Of a stretch of 32,670 nt of DNA, positions 24,448-32,670 are shown piece after piece. The notes below the pieces were generated by a model. The model was not told the origin of the DNA. It searched no databases and was given only the letters and a program-made list of their open reading frames with translations. Where the stretch lies: the NCBI GenBank assembly GCA_017430835.1, contig JAFRMD010000099.1, positions 1 to 32,670 on the forward strand, in the 5' to 3' direction. The position numbers and the translations under genes are program-made. Each line of letters begins with the position of its first letter. Position 1 is the stretch's first letter. This DNA comes from Methanosphaera sp. (GTDB lineage: Archaea; Methanobacteriota; Methanobacteria; Methanobacteriales; Methanobacteriaceae).

Positions 24448-25713
24448 TTGAATCAAGAAAAATCTAAAGAAATATATGAAGAATCTGTGAATTACATGCC
24501 TGGCGGAGTTAGTTCACCAATTAGAGCATACAAACCATACCCATTTATTGTTGAAAAGGCCAAGGGTTCCAAATTATATGATGCCGATGGAAATGAATAT
24601 ATTGACTACTGTTTAGCATACGGTCCATTAGTTTTAGGACATGCAAATGATACAGTTATTAAGGAAGCTGCCGAACAATTAGAGTTAGGAACCGCATATG
24701 GTGTACCTTCTGAAAAAGAATTGATATTGGCTAAAGAAGTTATTGAAAGAGTTCCTTGTGCAGATATGGTTCGTTTTGTAAACTCCGGTACTGAAGCTAC
24801 CATGAGTGCAATTAGACTTGCAAGAGGAGTTACTGGAAGAAACAAGTTTATCAAATTTGAAGGTGCATATCATGGTGCACATGATGCAGTTCTTGTTAAG
24901 TCAGGTTCTGGTATGGCTGGAAAACCTGATTCTCCAGGTGTTCCTGAAGCTTCAACTAAAAACACAATTCTTGCACCATTCAATGATGAGGAAAGTTTAA
25001 GTCAAATTATTAAAGAAAACAAAAATGAAATTGCTTGTATTATCCTAGAACCAATTATGGGAAATATTGGTTGTGTACCTCCTAAAGAAGGTTATCTGGA
25101 ATTTTTAAGAGAAGTTACAGAAGAAAATGATATTATCTTAATTTTCGATGAAGTTATTACTGGATTCAGATTAAGTAAAGGTGGTGCTCAAGAATATTAT
25201 GGTATTACTCCCGACTTAGTAACTTTTGGTAAAATTTTAGGTGGAGGATTCCCAATGGGTGCTATTGCTGGTAAAAAAGAATTAATTGAACAATTTGCTC
25301 CTAGTGGAAAAGTTTATCAGGCAGGAACATTCAGTGGAAACCCTATGTCCATTAATGGTGGAATCAGTACATTAAAATTATTAGATGACAAGTTTTATAA
25401 AGATCTTCATGACAAAGGAGAATACTTGCGTAGCGGTTTATCAGACATTCTTTCATCATTAAAACTCGATTACCAGATTAATGGTGTAGAATCCATGACA
25501 CAGGTATACTTTACTGAAAATGAAGTATATGACTATAAGACTGCTCAACTTGCCGATAGAGAAGGATTTTTAAAATATTTCCATACCCTACTTGAAAATG
25601 GTGTGTTTATTGCACCATCACAATATGAATGTGGTTTCTTATCAAATCAACACTCAAAAGAAGACCTGGATAAAACTTTAGAAGCTATGGAAATTGCTTT
25701 AAAACAATTATAA
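24448..25713 (+). CDS. hemL: Glutamate-1-semialdehyde 2,1-aminomutase
   Basis: PLP enzyme that makes 5-aminolevulinate from glutamate-1-semialdehyde, feeding uroporphyrinogen III for cobamides, F430 and heme-like compounds. The 421 residues show [33 protein letters not shown] (PLP phosphate binding), [18 protein letters not shown] (Asp to the PLP ring nitrogen) and [14 protein letters not shown] with the Schiff-base K262. The start is TTG with GGAG ten bases upstream. Length is the family norm. It follows cbiC in an apparent operon; a T-run follows the stop. Confidence 0.96.
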   Translation: MNQEKSKEIYEESVNYMPGGVSSPIRAYKPYPFIVEKAKGSKLYDADGNEYIDYCLAYGPLVLGHANDTVIKEAAEQLELGTAYGVPSEKELILAKEVIERVPCADMVRFVNSGTEATMSAIRLARGVTGRNKFIKFEGAYHGAHDAVLVKSGSGMAGKPDSPGVPEASTKNTILAPFNDEESLSQIIKENKNEIACIILEPIMGNIGCVPPKEGYLEFLREVTEENDIILIFDEVITGFRLSKGGAQEYYGITPDLVTFGKILGGGFPMGAIAGKKELIEQFAPSGKVYQAGTFSGNPMSINGGISTLKLLDDKFYKDLHDKGEYLRSGLSDILSSLKLDYQINGVESMTQVYFTENEVYDYKTAQLADREGFLKYFHTLLENGVFIAPSQYECGFLSNQHSKEDLDKTLEAMEIALKQL

Positions 25714-25720
25714 CCACCCT

Positions 25721-25735
25721 TACTTTTTTTATTGT
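25721..25735 (+). terminator. T-run after hemL
   Basis: T-run 25724-25730 lies about ten bases after the hemL stop and 25 bases before the next ATG, so part of the transcripts should end here. Confidence 0.4.
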
Positions 25736-25754
25736 GCTATTTGGGAGTTAAATT

Positions 25755-26396
25755 ATGAATGATAATAAATGTAATATATGTTCATCAGAATATGAGTTAG
25801 TTAAAACTGAAAATAATGATTATATCTGTCCAAACTGTTTTTCTACCAGCAATGAAAGATTGTTCTATGAAACCATTAAAGAAGAAGTTAATAAAGACAC
25901 AAGCATATTACATTTAAATGCTAAAGAAGCACTTCATAATAAATTAAAGGATATTACAAAAAAGTATTTTTCATATTCAGTTGATGAAAACAATAACAAT
26001 ATCCAGATAGACAGTTATAATTTTCTTAAAACAATAGACAGTAACAGCATGGATTTAATTTTATCCCTGCATATTCTTGATAGTGTTGAAAATGATTCTG
26101 AATTATTGAGTGAATATTCTAGGATATTAAGAAAAGATGCCACTTTAATTTTAAAGGAGAATATTGATTTAGAACTAGCATATAAAATTGAAGAAGAATA
26201 TATTAACTCAGAAAAGCTTAGAAAAATGTTTTATGGTAACAAATATGCTGTCCGGTGTTATGGTCAGGATTTACTGGAACTTTTGGATAATAATGATTTT
26301 GAAGTATCCTATGACGACCCTAAAACTCAAAAGGATAATATAAAAATTAACTCTGAATTGATAAATGATGTATTGTTTGTTTGTAAAAAGAAATAA
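25755..26396 (+). CDS. Zinc-ribbon methyltransferase-like protein, SAM motif degenerate
   Basis: A 213-residue protein. Residues 1-40 hold a zinc ribbon (CNICSSEY, CPNCFSTS). The body follows the plan of class I methyltransferases of the CxxCG-ribbon type: ILHLNAKEALHNKLK, then SNSMDLILSLHILDSVENDSELLSEYSRILRKDATLIL, which matches the usual DLIxxxHVLEHIxDD and ExxRVLkpgG blocks. The glycine-rich motif I is not recognisable, so activity is doubtful or the SAM site is unusual. It starts 41 bases after hemL with GGGAG before the ATG. The substrate is unknown, and it may simply be a diverged paralogue. Confidence 0.55.
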   Translation: MNDNKCNICSSEYELVKTENNDYICPNCFSTSNERLFYETIKEEVNKDTSILHLNAKEALHNKLKDITKKYFSYSVDENNNNIQIDSYNFLKTIDSNSMDLILSLHILDSVENDSELLSEYSRILRKDATLILKENIDLELAYKIEEEYINSEKLRKMFYGNKYAVRCYGQDLLELLDNNDFEVSYDDPKTQKDNIKINSELINDVLFVCKKK

Positions 26397-26678
26397 AAAG
26401 ATTGAAGTTTAAATTGAATTTAAATTAATATTTCAGTATCATCATTAATTATCGTGCTTGTTTTTTTAGAAAAAGTCTATTATCATTCTCCAATTTTGTT
26501 GTTTGGTTTGAATTTTAAATTGTTGTTATTATTTTTTAAATGAAAATTGGTTAATATATGAAAACTAAAGAATGACTTATAAGTAAAAACTTATAATTAT
26601 ATTTTAGAAAAATGTTAATATCAATTTAGATAAAAAAATATAATATTATAAAATATTTTAAGAAAAAAGGTTAAATAT
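26397..26678. other. Non-coding spacer upstream of mtxX with two dyads
   Basis: No gene is seen in these 282 bases. TTTAAATT-G-AATTTAAA (26408-26424) is a perfect AT-only dyad just after the previous stop. ACTTATAAGT (26575-26584), followed after AAAA by ACTTATAA (26589-26596), gives a palindrome and an 8-bp hairpin about 85-100 bases before mtxX. TATA-like sequence (TTATAATTATATTTTA) overlaps it. Confidence 0.45.
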
Positions 26679-27383
26679 ATGAGAATTGCAATTGGTCTTG
26701 GAAAAAATGATAATGTGCTAAAAGCAGTAAAAGAATTTCCTTTTAAAATAGAAATTGCTAAAACCAACAAAGAATTACTATCATATATTAACAACCCAGA
26801 AATTGACGGAGTAATACGTGGTTCATTGGAATCCAACGTATTAATGGAATTAAAAAAAGAATATCCTAACTTATTCAGAGCTTCGCTTCTAGAAAAGGAT
26901 GAACATTTATTCTTGTTAACACCAGTAGGAATAGACGAGGGGGATTCATTAGAATCAAAAATTACAATAATTAAAGAATGTTCTAAAATAATAGAAAAAC
27001 TAGGATTAAAACCAAAAATAGCCTTAATTTCTGGTGGTCGCAAAAATGATCGTGGAAGAAGTTCAAAAATTGACAAAACAATGGATGAATGCGAAGAAAT
27101 AGAAAAACAATTACAAAACAAATACGACATCAAACATTACTACATTCTTATTGAAGAAGCAATAAAAGACCATGCAAACATCATAATTGCACCAGATGGA
27201 ATAACTGGAAACCTAATATTCAGAAGCTTAGTATTAGTAGCAGGAATAAAAAGTAATGGTGCATTAACACTTAAACAACCAAACTTATTCATTGATACTT
27301 CACGTTCACAAAGTAAAGAAGGTTACATAAATTCAATTAAATTAATGCAAAAAATAATTGAAAAGAAAGAAAATGGGGATTAA
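26679..27383 (+). CDS. mtxX: MtxX family protein (methanogenesis marker 4)
   Basis: A 234-residue protein of the MtxX/methanogenesis marker 4 family, found only in methanogens and distantly related to phosphotransacetylases. Typical blocks are RIAIGLGKND at the N terminus, DGVIRGSLESNVL, ALISGGRKNDRGRS, IIIAPDGITGNLIFRSLVLVAGIKSNGA and the closing DTSRSQSKEGYINSI. A predicted methyltransferase role is on record but its reaction is not shown. It heads a plus-strand group with uppS 27 bases downstream. Expression probably starts from the palindrome-containing spacer upstream. Confidence 0.85.
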   Translation: MRIAIGLGKNDNVLKAVKEFPFKIEIAKTNKELLSYINNPEIDGVIRGSLESNVLMELKKEYPNLFRASLLEKDEHLFLLTPVGIDEGDSLESKITIIKECSKIIEKLGLKPKIALISGGRKNDRGRSSKIDKTMDECEEIEKQLQNKYDIKHYYILIEEAIKDHANIIIAPDGITGNLIFRSLVLVAGIKSNGALTLKQPNLFIDTSRSQSKEGYINSIKLMQKIIEKKENGD

Positions 27384-27410
27384 CCTTTAAAAAAAAACAA
27401 GGGGTAAAAT

Positions 27411-28178
27411 ATGATATTATTACAACCATTATACTCAATTTATGAATGGTATATCTCTAAAAACTTAGAAAAAGATAAAATGCCCAAACACGTGGCAATA
27501 ATTATGGATGGCAATAGAAGATATTCAAAAATCCAAGGAAATCTAAGTGCGATAGAAGGTCATAAAAGAGGAGTAGATACTTTAGAAAATGTACTAGAAT
27601 GGTGTATTGATTTAGGAATCGACATAGTTACTGTATACGCTTTTTCAACTGAAAACTTTAAACGTTCCGAAAAAGAAGTAAAAGACCTGATGAATTTATT
27701 TGTAGAAAGTTTCTTAAGCATCAGCACAAACAAGAAAATTCATAAAAACAAGGTAAGACTAAAGGCTGTGGGAAGGTTAGACCTATTCCCTGAAGATGTA
27801 AGAGATGCAATCAAAGATGCTGAAAAATCAACCGAACAGTACACACAACGATTAATCAACATTGCAATGGGCTATGATGGACGGGTTGAAATAGTTGATG
27901 CATTTAAGAAGATTGCAAAAAAGGTTCAAAAAGGAGAACTGGATCCTGAAGACATTGATGAGAACATGATAAACGATAACCTATACACTGCTGGATTGGA
28001 AGATCCAAATCTTGTAATAAGAACTAGTGGAGAAGAACGTTTAAGTGGATTCCTATTATGGCAGTCATCATACTCAGAATTATACTTTACAGATAGCTTA
28101 TGGCCAGAACTGAGAAAAGTGGACTTTTTACGAGCTATTCGATCATACACTCAAAGACAAAGAAGATTCGGAAAATAA
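27411..28178 (+). CDS. uppS: cis-Prenyltransferase (polyprenyl diphosphate synthase, UppS-like)
   Basis: Adds isopentenyl units in cis to an allylic diphosphate, giving the long-chain polyprenyl phosphate carrier used for pseudomurein and glycoprotein assembly. The 255-residue protein has the archaeal N-terminal lead (LYSIYEWYI), then [11 protein letters not shown] with catalytic D33, [23 protein letters not shown], and the C-terminal [18 protein letters not shown] and [12 protein letters not shown]. These are all five conserved regions. GGGG lies about seven bases before the ATG. It is in the mtxX-tatD run. Confidence 0.94.
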   Translation: MILLQPLYSIYEWYISKNLEKDKMPKHVAIIMDGNRRYSKIQGNLSAIEGHKRGVDTLENVLEWCIDLGIDIVTVYAFSTENFKRSEKEVKDLMNLFVESFLSISTNKKIHKNKVRLKAVGRLDLFPEDVRDAIKDAEKSTEQYTQRLINIAMGYDGRVEIVDAFKKIAKKVQKGELDPEDIDENMINDNLYTAGLEDPNLVIRTSGEERLSGFLLWQSSYSELYFTDSLWPELRKVDFLRAIRSYTQRQRRFGK

Positions 28179-28194
28179 TTAAACGGAGGATAAC

Positions 28195-28953
28195 ATGATA
28201 GATTCTCATTGTCATTTAAATTTTACAGAATTTGATAGTAATAGAGATGAAATAATAGAAAAAACAAGAAAAGAATTTAAATATGTTGTTGATTCGGGAG
28301 CAAGCATTGAAAGCAATGCCAAATCATTAAAACTTAAACAAGAATATGATGGTTTTCTTAAGACAACAATGGGATATCACCCAGTTTATGCCGGAAAAGA
28401 TACTGAAGAAACTTCAGAAAAAACCATTAAACAGATTATTGACAACATTGATAATATAGAAGCTATAGGTGAAATTGGATTAGATTTTTCTGAACAACGC
28501 AGCGAAACAGAACTAAGAAATCAGCATGAACGTTTTCATAAACTACTTGAAGTAGCAACAGAATATGAAAAAACTATCGTGTTACATGTAAGGGAAGCCG
28601 AAGCGGAAGCACTTGAAATTGTCAAAGAATATCCCCAAATTCCTGATGTTATATTCCACTGCTTTAGTGGTTCAAAAAAAACAGCACTTGAAGCGGTAGA
28701 TTATGGATACTACATCTCCTTTGCCACAAATTCATTATTCTCCAAAAAGCATAAGAAAAATATTAAAGCAGTTCCCCTTGAAAATATGCTTACGGAGACC
28801 GACAGCCCTTACTTATCCCCAGTAAAGGGTGAAGCCAATCAACCATTAAATATTAGAAAAACCATTGAAAGAATAGAAAGAACTAAAAAAATTGAATTTA
28901 AAGAAATAGAAAAACAAACAGAAAAAAATGCCATTAAAGTATATAACTTATAA
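28195..28953 (+). CDS. TatD family metal-dependent hydrolase
   Basis: A 252-residue amidohydrolase-fold protein. Metal ligands are visible in SHCHL (H5, H7), IEAIGEIGLDF (Glu), VLHVREAE (His), IFHCFSGSKK (His) and LTETDSPYL (Asp). TatD proteins are 3'-5' exonucleases or deoxyribonucleases in bacteria and eukaryotes; the archaeal substrate is unproven. GGAGG precedes the ATG, 16 bases after uppS. The sequence is complete. Confidence 0.9.
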   Translation: MIDSHCHLNFTEFDSNRDEIIEKTRKEFKYVVDSGASIESNAKSLKLKQEYDGFLKTTMGYHPVYAGKDTEETSEKTIKQIIDNIDNIEAIGEIGLDFSEQRSETELRNQHERFHKLLEVATEYEKTIVLHVREAEAEALEIVKEYPQIPDVIFHCFSGSKKTALEAVDYGYYISFATNSLFSKKHKKNIKAVPLENMLTETDSPYLSPVKGEANQPLNIRKTIERIERTKKIEFKEIEKQTEKNAIKVYNL

Positions 28954-28968
28954 AAAGGGTTTGATAAC

Positions 28969-29358
28969 ATGCCAATGGATGATATGTTAAAACTTTACAT
29001 TGAAAAAAGAAAGGAATATGAAGCTAAGATAAGAGATGATCTTGAAGAAATTGAAAATTCCGTTATTGACTTAGCACAGGTAGGAGATTATTTTAGTGTT
29101 CAAAATGATGAGCTGTTAATAACTATTAAGGCCATCAAGTACAACAACGAAAAACACATTGCTGTTTACACTAATGAAAATCCAAAGGAAATACCTCTTA
29201 CTAATTTAACTTTAACAGAACATCCTGACCTTATATTATGGATAATACAAAATGATGCATTGATAAAAGAAGGATTTAAAGAAGTTCTCATTAATGCCGT
29301 TCGAAATGGTGAAAACATTATCAACACCCTTAAAGCTTTGAAAGTAAATTATGAATAG
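28969..29358 (+). CDS. Hypothetical protein in the uppS-tatD-arfC operon
   Basis: A 129-residue acidic protein that I do not recognise. It begins with a charged helix (LKLYIEKRKEYEAKIRDDLEEIE, about 7-30, coiled-coil-like), continues with strands YFSVQNDELLITIKAIKYNN and HIAVYTNENPKEIPLTNL, and ends in helices. No cysteines, membrane segment or signal peptide. It lies 15 bases after the tatD-like gene and 9 bases before arfC. GGG about ten bases before the ATG supports translation. Tight packing and even codon use argue that it is a real gene. Confidence 0.7.
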   Translation: MPMDDMLKLYIEKRKEYEAKIRDDLEEIENSVIDLAQVGDYFSVQNDELLITIKAIKYNNEKHIAVYTNENPKEIPLTNLTLTEHPDLILWIIQNDALIKEGFKEVLINAVRNGENIINTLKALKVNYE

Positions 29359-29367
29359 GTGTTATAT

Positions 29368-30015
29368 TTGAAACCATACATCTTACTTAACAGTGCCATG
29401 ACTGCTGATGGAAAAATTGCGACAAAAAATTCTTCCACCCAAATATCAGGTCCTGAAGATTTAATTAGAGTGCATAAACTTAGAAAGAAATTTGATGGAA
29501 TAATGGTTGGTATCAACACTGTTTTAATTGACAATCCTAAACTCAGCATTCATAAAATTGATTGTCCTAAAAAGTTTAATCCTACTCGAATAATTATTGA
29601 TAGTAAAGCTAGAACTCCATTAAATTCCCTTGTTTTAAATGATGATGCTGAAACTATCATTATTGTTTCCAAGAAAGCTTCACAAACCAATATTGATAAT
29701 TTAGCTAAGTTGTGTGAGGTAATCATTTGTGGAGAAGACCAAGTTGATTTAACAAAAGCCATGAAAAAACTATATGATTATGGCATTAAATCCATTTTAT
29801 TGGAGGGTGGATCCACACTAAACTTTTCCATGTTTGAAGAAAAGCTGATTGATGAATTAAGCATATGTGTTGGCTCTAAAATTCTTGGTGGAAAAGATTC
29901 AAAAACATTGGTTGATGGTAATGGATTCAATGAAAATGAGACTATAAGATTAAAATTAAAAGATATTGAAAAATTAGATGAGGATGTTATACTGCATTAT
30001 TATGTTATCTACTAA
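29368..30015 (+). CDS. arfC: ArfC, 2,5-diamino-6-(ribosylamino)pyrimidinone 5'-phosphate reductase
   Basis: NAD(P)H-dependent reductase that opens the ribose ring in the archaeal (and fungal) order of riboflavin and F420 synthesis. The 215-residue protein is the RibD C-terminal-like domain alone, without a deaminase domain. Signatures are KPYILLNSAMTADGKIAT, FDGIMVGINTVLIDNP, PTRIIIDSKARTPL, KSILLEGGSTLNFSMF and the GGKDS segment. The TTG at 29368 is preferred over GTG 29359 since AGGTG (29357-29361) is six bases upstream and the product begins at the family's usual residue. It acts next after ArfB, encoded at 19338. Confidence 0.88.
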   Translation: MKPYILLNSAMTADGKIATKNSSTQISGPEDLIRVHKLRKKFDGIMVGINTVLIDNPKLSIHKIDCPKKFNPTRIIIDSKARTPLNSLVLNDDAETIIIVSKKASQTNIDNLAKLCEVIICGEDQVDLTKAMKKLYDYGIKSILLEGGSTLNFSMFEEKLIDELSICVGSKILGGKDSKTLVDGNGFNENETIRLKLKDIEKLDEDVILHYYVIY

Positions 30016-30040
30016 GAAAAAAAGTGTTAATGAAAAAGTA

Positions 30041-30712
30041 TTATAATAATCCATGTTTTTTAAGTATTTTTTCTGGATTGTCTTTTAATACTTTAGGTAT
30101 TTCATCATCTGGTATTTCTGCGCCTTTTGCTATTCTTACCGCCAGATTATAATCTATTAAGTCGTCTGGTGCATGTGTATCCGTATCCAAGACTAAGTTT
30201 GCACCATATTCTAATCCTAATTTTGCTACGTGACCATTTCCTAAACAGTGCCCTTTTCTTGCACTGATTTCTAATGAAACATCATTGTCTACTGCTATTT
30301 GAACTTCTTCTGGTGTGATTAAACCAGGGTGTCCTATAATATCTATTTCAGGACATTCTGCAGACATTCTGTTTGTGCCTGGCCTTACTGGTTCCACTAT
30401 TGTTTCGCCGTGTACTACAATTATTTCAGCTCCGAACTTTCTTGCCTTATTTGCCAGTTTATCTATTACTTCTATTGGTACGTGTGTAATTTCTACTCCT
30501 GGAATTAAATTTATATCCCAATTGTCTCTTATATCATTTACTGCTTCTGCAATTTTGGATGCTACCTCTATGTTTGATGCGTCAACATGGTCTGTTATTG
30601 CTAATGCACTGTGTCCCAGTACATCTGCACGTCTTGCTAATTCTGATGGCAATAATTCTCCATCACTGAATATACTGTGTGTATGTAAATCAATTCGCTT
30701 ATTTTCTGACAT
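30041..30712 (-). CDS. PHP-domain phosphoesterase (histidinol-phosphatase-like)
   Basis: A 223-residue PHP-fold protein. Metal-binding blocks are [17 protein letters not shown] (H10, H12, D17), [40 protein letters not shown] and [11 protein letters not shown]. All nine metal-ligand positions appear populated, so it should be active as a phosphatase or nuclease. Methanogen annotations call similar proteins histidinol phosphate phosphatase, but no his gene is near, so the substrate is open. GGAG lies about ten bases before the ATG. It is convergent with arfC, 25 bases between stops. Confidence 0.75.
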   Translation of the reverse strand: MSENKRIDLHTHSIFSDGELLPSELARRADVLGHSALAITDHVDASNIEVASKIAEAVNDIRDNWDINLIPGVEITHVPIEVIDKLANKARKFGAEIIVVHGETIVEPVRPGTNRMSAECPEIDIIGHPGLITPEEVQIAVDNDVSLEISARKGHCLGNGHVAKLGLEYGANLVLDTDTHAPDDLIDYNLAVRIAKGAEIPDDEIPKVLKDNPEKILKKHGLL

Positions 30713-30797
30713 TAAATAATACTCCTTTCATGTATAAATTTTTTATTATCAATTATTCCTTAAGAATATTTATGAAAAAAAAAATATAAATAAATTT

Positions 30798-31679
30798 ATG
30801 AAAAGTAGACTGAAAATTTTTGTTCCAGCACATATTACTGGTTTTTTTGAAATTATTGACCATGAAGACTATAGGTTTAAAGGTTCTAAAGGTGCTGGAA
30901 TAGCTTTAGATAAGGGTGTTAGAACAGAAACAATTGTTAAAGAAGGCAATGGTCATATAAAAATTTCATTAAATGATAAAATTAGTCCTTTGAATTCTAT
31001 TAGTCAAACTACGATTGATATTATAAAAAAACGTTATTGTCTAGATTTTTCTAATTATGATATTGTAATTAAACATTCTACTGATTTACCTATCAGTGCT
31101 GGTTTTGGAACCAGTGCAGGTTTTGCATTAGGCATTAGTTATACTCTTCCGTTCCTATTTAATGTTAACATTACCCATAATGAAGCTGGTGAAATAGCTC
31201 ATATTGCAGAAGTTTCCGAATCTACTGGTTTGGGGGATGTAATTTCAGAAATTAATGGCGGATGTGTTATTCGCCTTAAGGAAGGTTCACCAATTCATGC
31301 CAGAATTGATAAAATTCCAATCACGAAACCTATATATGTTATTGCAAAAACTATCAGTTCAATAGATACTGGCAATATTATTAAAAATCCGCTACATAAA
31401 AAAAGAATTAATGATAGTGGTCATAATTTGCTTAATGAAATATTAAAAAATCCTTGCATAAATAATTTCATCAAATTGTCATACAAATTTTCCAGAGAAA
31501 CAAAATTAATAAACAATGAAGTAGATGAAATAGTACAAATACTAAATGAAGAAACAATTGGTGCATCGATGGCAATGTTAGGAAACACGGCATTTGCCCT
31601 ATCACATACTCCCGAAACATCAATTGATGATTGTATAATTACAAAAATAAATACCAAAGGTCTTGAATATAAAAATTAA
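30798..31679 (+). CDS. Pantoate kinase (GHMP family, archaeal CoA synthesis)
   Basis: Phosphorylates pantoate to 4-phosphopantoate, the archaeal alternative to the bacterial pantothenate route. The 293-residue GHMP-kinase protein opens with the pantoate kinase signature KIFVPAHITGFFEI. The ATP loop is DLPISAGFGTSAGFALGISY (about 95-115), and ESTGLGDVISEINGGCVIRL follows. The C terminus has GASMAMLGNTAFAL. Length and blocks match COG1829. The partner phosphopantothenate synthetase is not in the window. The ATG at 30798 has AT-rich sequence upstream and no Shine-Dalgarno motif. It is divergent from the PHP gene, 85 bases apart. Confidence 0.88.
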   Translation: MKSRLKIFVPAHITGFFEIIDHEDYRFKGSKGAGIALDKGVRTETIVKEGNGHIKISLNDKISPLNSISQTTIDIIKKRYCLDFSNYDIVIKHSTDLPISAGFGTSAGFALGISYTLPFLFNVNITHNEAGEIAHIAEVSESTGLGDVISEINGGCVIRLKEGSPIHARIDKIPITKPIYVIAKTISSIDTGNIIKNPLHKKRINDSGHNLLNEILKNPCINNFIKLSYKFSRETKLINNEVDEIVQILNEETIGASMAMLGNTAFALSHTPETSIDDCIITKINTKGLEYKN

Positions 31680-31768
31680 ATTAATAAATCATATACTTTG
31701 AACAAAAAAATAGATTCTTATGGTGTTGATTTTTTAAATAGTTCGTTTAGAAAAAGAGGAGTTGGGGA

Positions 31769-32560
31769 TTATACTTTTTTAACATCTTCAATTGAATAAA
31801 CCAAGTCTTTTTCTTCTAACTTAGAAATTATTCTATTGGTCATTTTACCTACTGAAAATACCAATACACGTAATCCTTTTTCAGCAGCACTGCATGTTGC
31901 TTCAGCGGTTGCAAATTCGAAATCAGGGTAAACATTCAGATGGTTTGTTATTGCTCGGGCACTTGTTCCTAATACTCCTATTCTGTCAAATTCTTGGGAA
32001 TAGATTTCCTGGATTCTGTCCATATCACATGCACGTGATCCACCTTCTGATATCGGTGGTATTTTAACAATGACAACATCTTTAGGAACTAAATCAATTT
32101 CTCCACCTAAATTAATTAATGTTACGTCTTCTCCTTCTAATGCATCACTAAATACTTCTGCATATGCTCCAGACTTATCTTCTGTGTCAGCGTATAATAT
32201 TCCATCATCCATATTTAACCATACTTGCTCACCCTGATGTAAATCTTCTGCAGCAATTGCTGGCCAGATAGATTTGTATCCATTCATGGTTGTTAATACC
32301 ATGTCTGAGTAAGCTTTTAAGTTTATTGCTTCTGTTTTTACTTTATCAATACCATATTTGGTTATTTTATATCTGAAGTTTGAACTGCCTGTTTCAACAT
32401 AACCTTCTTTAACTAAAGCTTTGATATTTTCAGAAACTGCTTGTACTGTAATGCCTAATTCTTCTGCAATATCTTTTTGTTTTAAGTGTGGTTCTTGTTG
32501 TGCTATTTTAGCTAGTATTTGGAATTTGGTGAATTCTCCCTTATTCTTAAATATCCTCAT
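31769..32560 (-). CDS. Winged-helix transcriptional regulator with conserved archaeal C-terminal domain
   Basis: A 263-residue protein. Residues 12-75 form a MarR/ArsR-like winged helix ([20 protein letters not shown], then [20 protein letters not shown] and the wing FRYKITKYG). The C-terminal 180 residues contain conserved-looking blocks: [38 protein letters not shown] and [11 protein letters not shown]. Similar proteins are widespread in methanogens and haloarchaea, but I know of no defined ligand. The GGGGAG before the ATG fixes the start. A symmetrical dyad just upstream (32576-32592) suggests autoregulation. It could be a regulator of cofactor or amino-acid metabolism; the sequence does not say. 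Confidence 0.7.
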   Translation of the reverse strand: MRIFKNKGEFTKFQILAKIAQQEPHLKQKDIAEELGITVQAVSENIKALVKEGYVETGSSNFRYKITKYGIDKVKTEAINLKAYSDMVLTTMNGYKSIWPAIAAEDLHQGEQVWLNMDDGILYADTEDKSGAYAEVFSDALEGEDVTLINLGGEIDLVPKDVVIVKIPPISEGGSRACDMDRIQEIYSQEFDRIGVLGTSARAITNHLNVYPDFEFATAEATCSAAEKGLRVLVFSVGKMTNRIISKLEEKDLVYSIEDVKKV

Positions 32561-32575
32561 ATAATATGCTCCCCT

Positions 32576-32592
32576 ATGATTTATAAAATCAT
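32576..32592 (-). promoter_or_regulatory. Dyad ATGATTT-ATA-AAATCAT upstream of winged-helix regulator
   Basis: Perfect 7+7 bp inverted repeat with three central bases, 16 bases upstream of the start codon. TATA-like AATATATTAATAAAT on the minus strand (about 32611-32626) puts the predicted transcription start on the dyad, the usual place for an archaeal repressor site. Confidence 0.45.
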
Positions 32593-32670
32593 TCGAAATA
32601 TCTCACTATTATTTATTAATATATTCTTGATTTTATTTAAACCTTTTATTAGTTGAAAATTAACAACATA

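Noticed and set aside
26408..26424. AT-only dyad TTTAAATT-G-AATTTAAA as a protein-binding site
   Set aside because: Made only of A and T around one G, directly after a stop codon; chance symmetry or terminator-like structure explains it.

Overview
The window is a gene-dense, very AT-rich stretch of a methanogenic archaeon, most likely a Methanobacteriales member of the Methanosphaera/Methanobrevibacter type. Archaeal markers are the LSm protein, ribosomal protein L37e, aEF-1beta, Pth2, tRNA Cm56 methyltransferase, pantoate kinase, ArfB/ArfC and an ASH-Ski2 helicase. Methanogen markers are the YcaO-type methanogenesis marker 1, MtxX (marker 4) and the methanofuran kinase MfnE. Start sites often carry GGAG or GGTGA Shine-Dalgarno motifs, TTG and GTG starts are common, and terminators look like T-runs. 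The genus is inferred from base composition and gene content only. I see no rRNA, tRNA or CRISPR array.

Layout. 1-192: 5' part of a transposase-like gene running off the left edge. 495-1496: Xaa-Pro peptidase (minus). 1637-4317: plus-strand run ycaO/mmp1, pth2, mfnE, a small zinc-ribbon protein and aEF-1beta. 4439-6621: TctA-like permease convergent with a zinc-ribbon methyltransferase. 6710-9887: CpaF-type ATPase, TadC-like platform protein and a YhaM-like OB/HD exoribonuclease. 10025-11128: inositol phosphate synthase. 11279-13147 (minus): trm56, cobS and a degenerate CbiZ-like gene. 13429-15906 (plus): larC, queC (overlapping) and a DUF2284 protein. 15959-18566 (minus): pycB, L37e and LSm. 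18846-20039 (plus): PUA-domain protein and arfB. 20041-22545 (minus): ASH-Ski2 helicase. 22876-23534 (minus): two-gene DUF2283/toxin-like module. 23811-26396 (plus): cbiC, hemL and a methyltransferase-like protein. 26679-30015 (plus): mtxX, uppS, tatD-like, a hypothetical gene and arfC. 30041-32560: PHP phosphoesterase, pantoate kinase and a winged-helix regulator.

Themes. Much of the window makes cofactors: cobamide and tetrapyrrole (cbiC, hemL, cobS, CbiZ-like), F420/flavin precursors (arfB and arfC, consecutive steps but 9 kb apart), CoA (pantoate kinase), methanofuran (mfnE), nickel-pincer chemistry (larC), the 7-deazaguanine precursor of archaeosine (queC) and thioamide modification of methyl-CoM reductase (ycaO). 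Anaplerotic carbon enters through PycB, and lipid precursors come from inositol phosphate synthase and UppS.

No large undescribed system is obvious. The least explained parts are the small DUF2283/toxin-like operon with a dyad in its promoter, a nested inverted-repeat element beside it, the pilus-type ATPase/platform pair without visible pilins, the larC-queC-DUF2284 unit, and the dyad-rich spacer between LSm and L37e.
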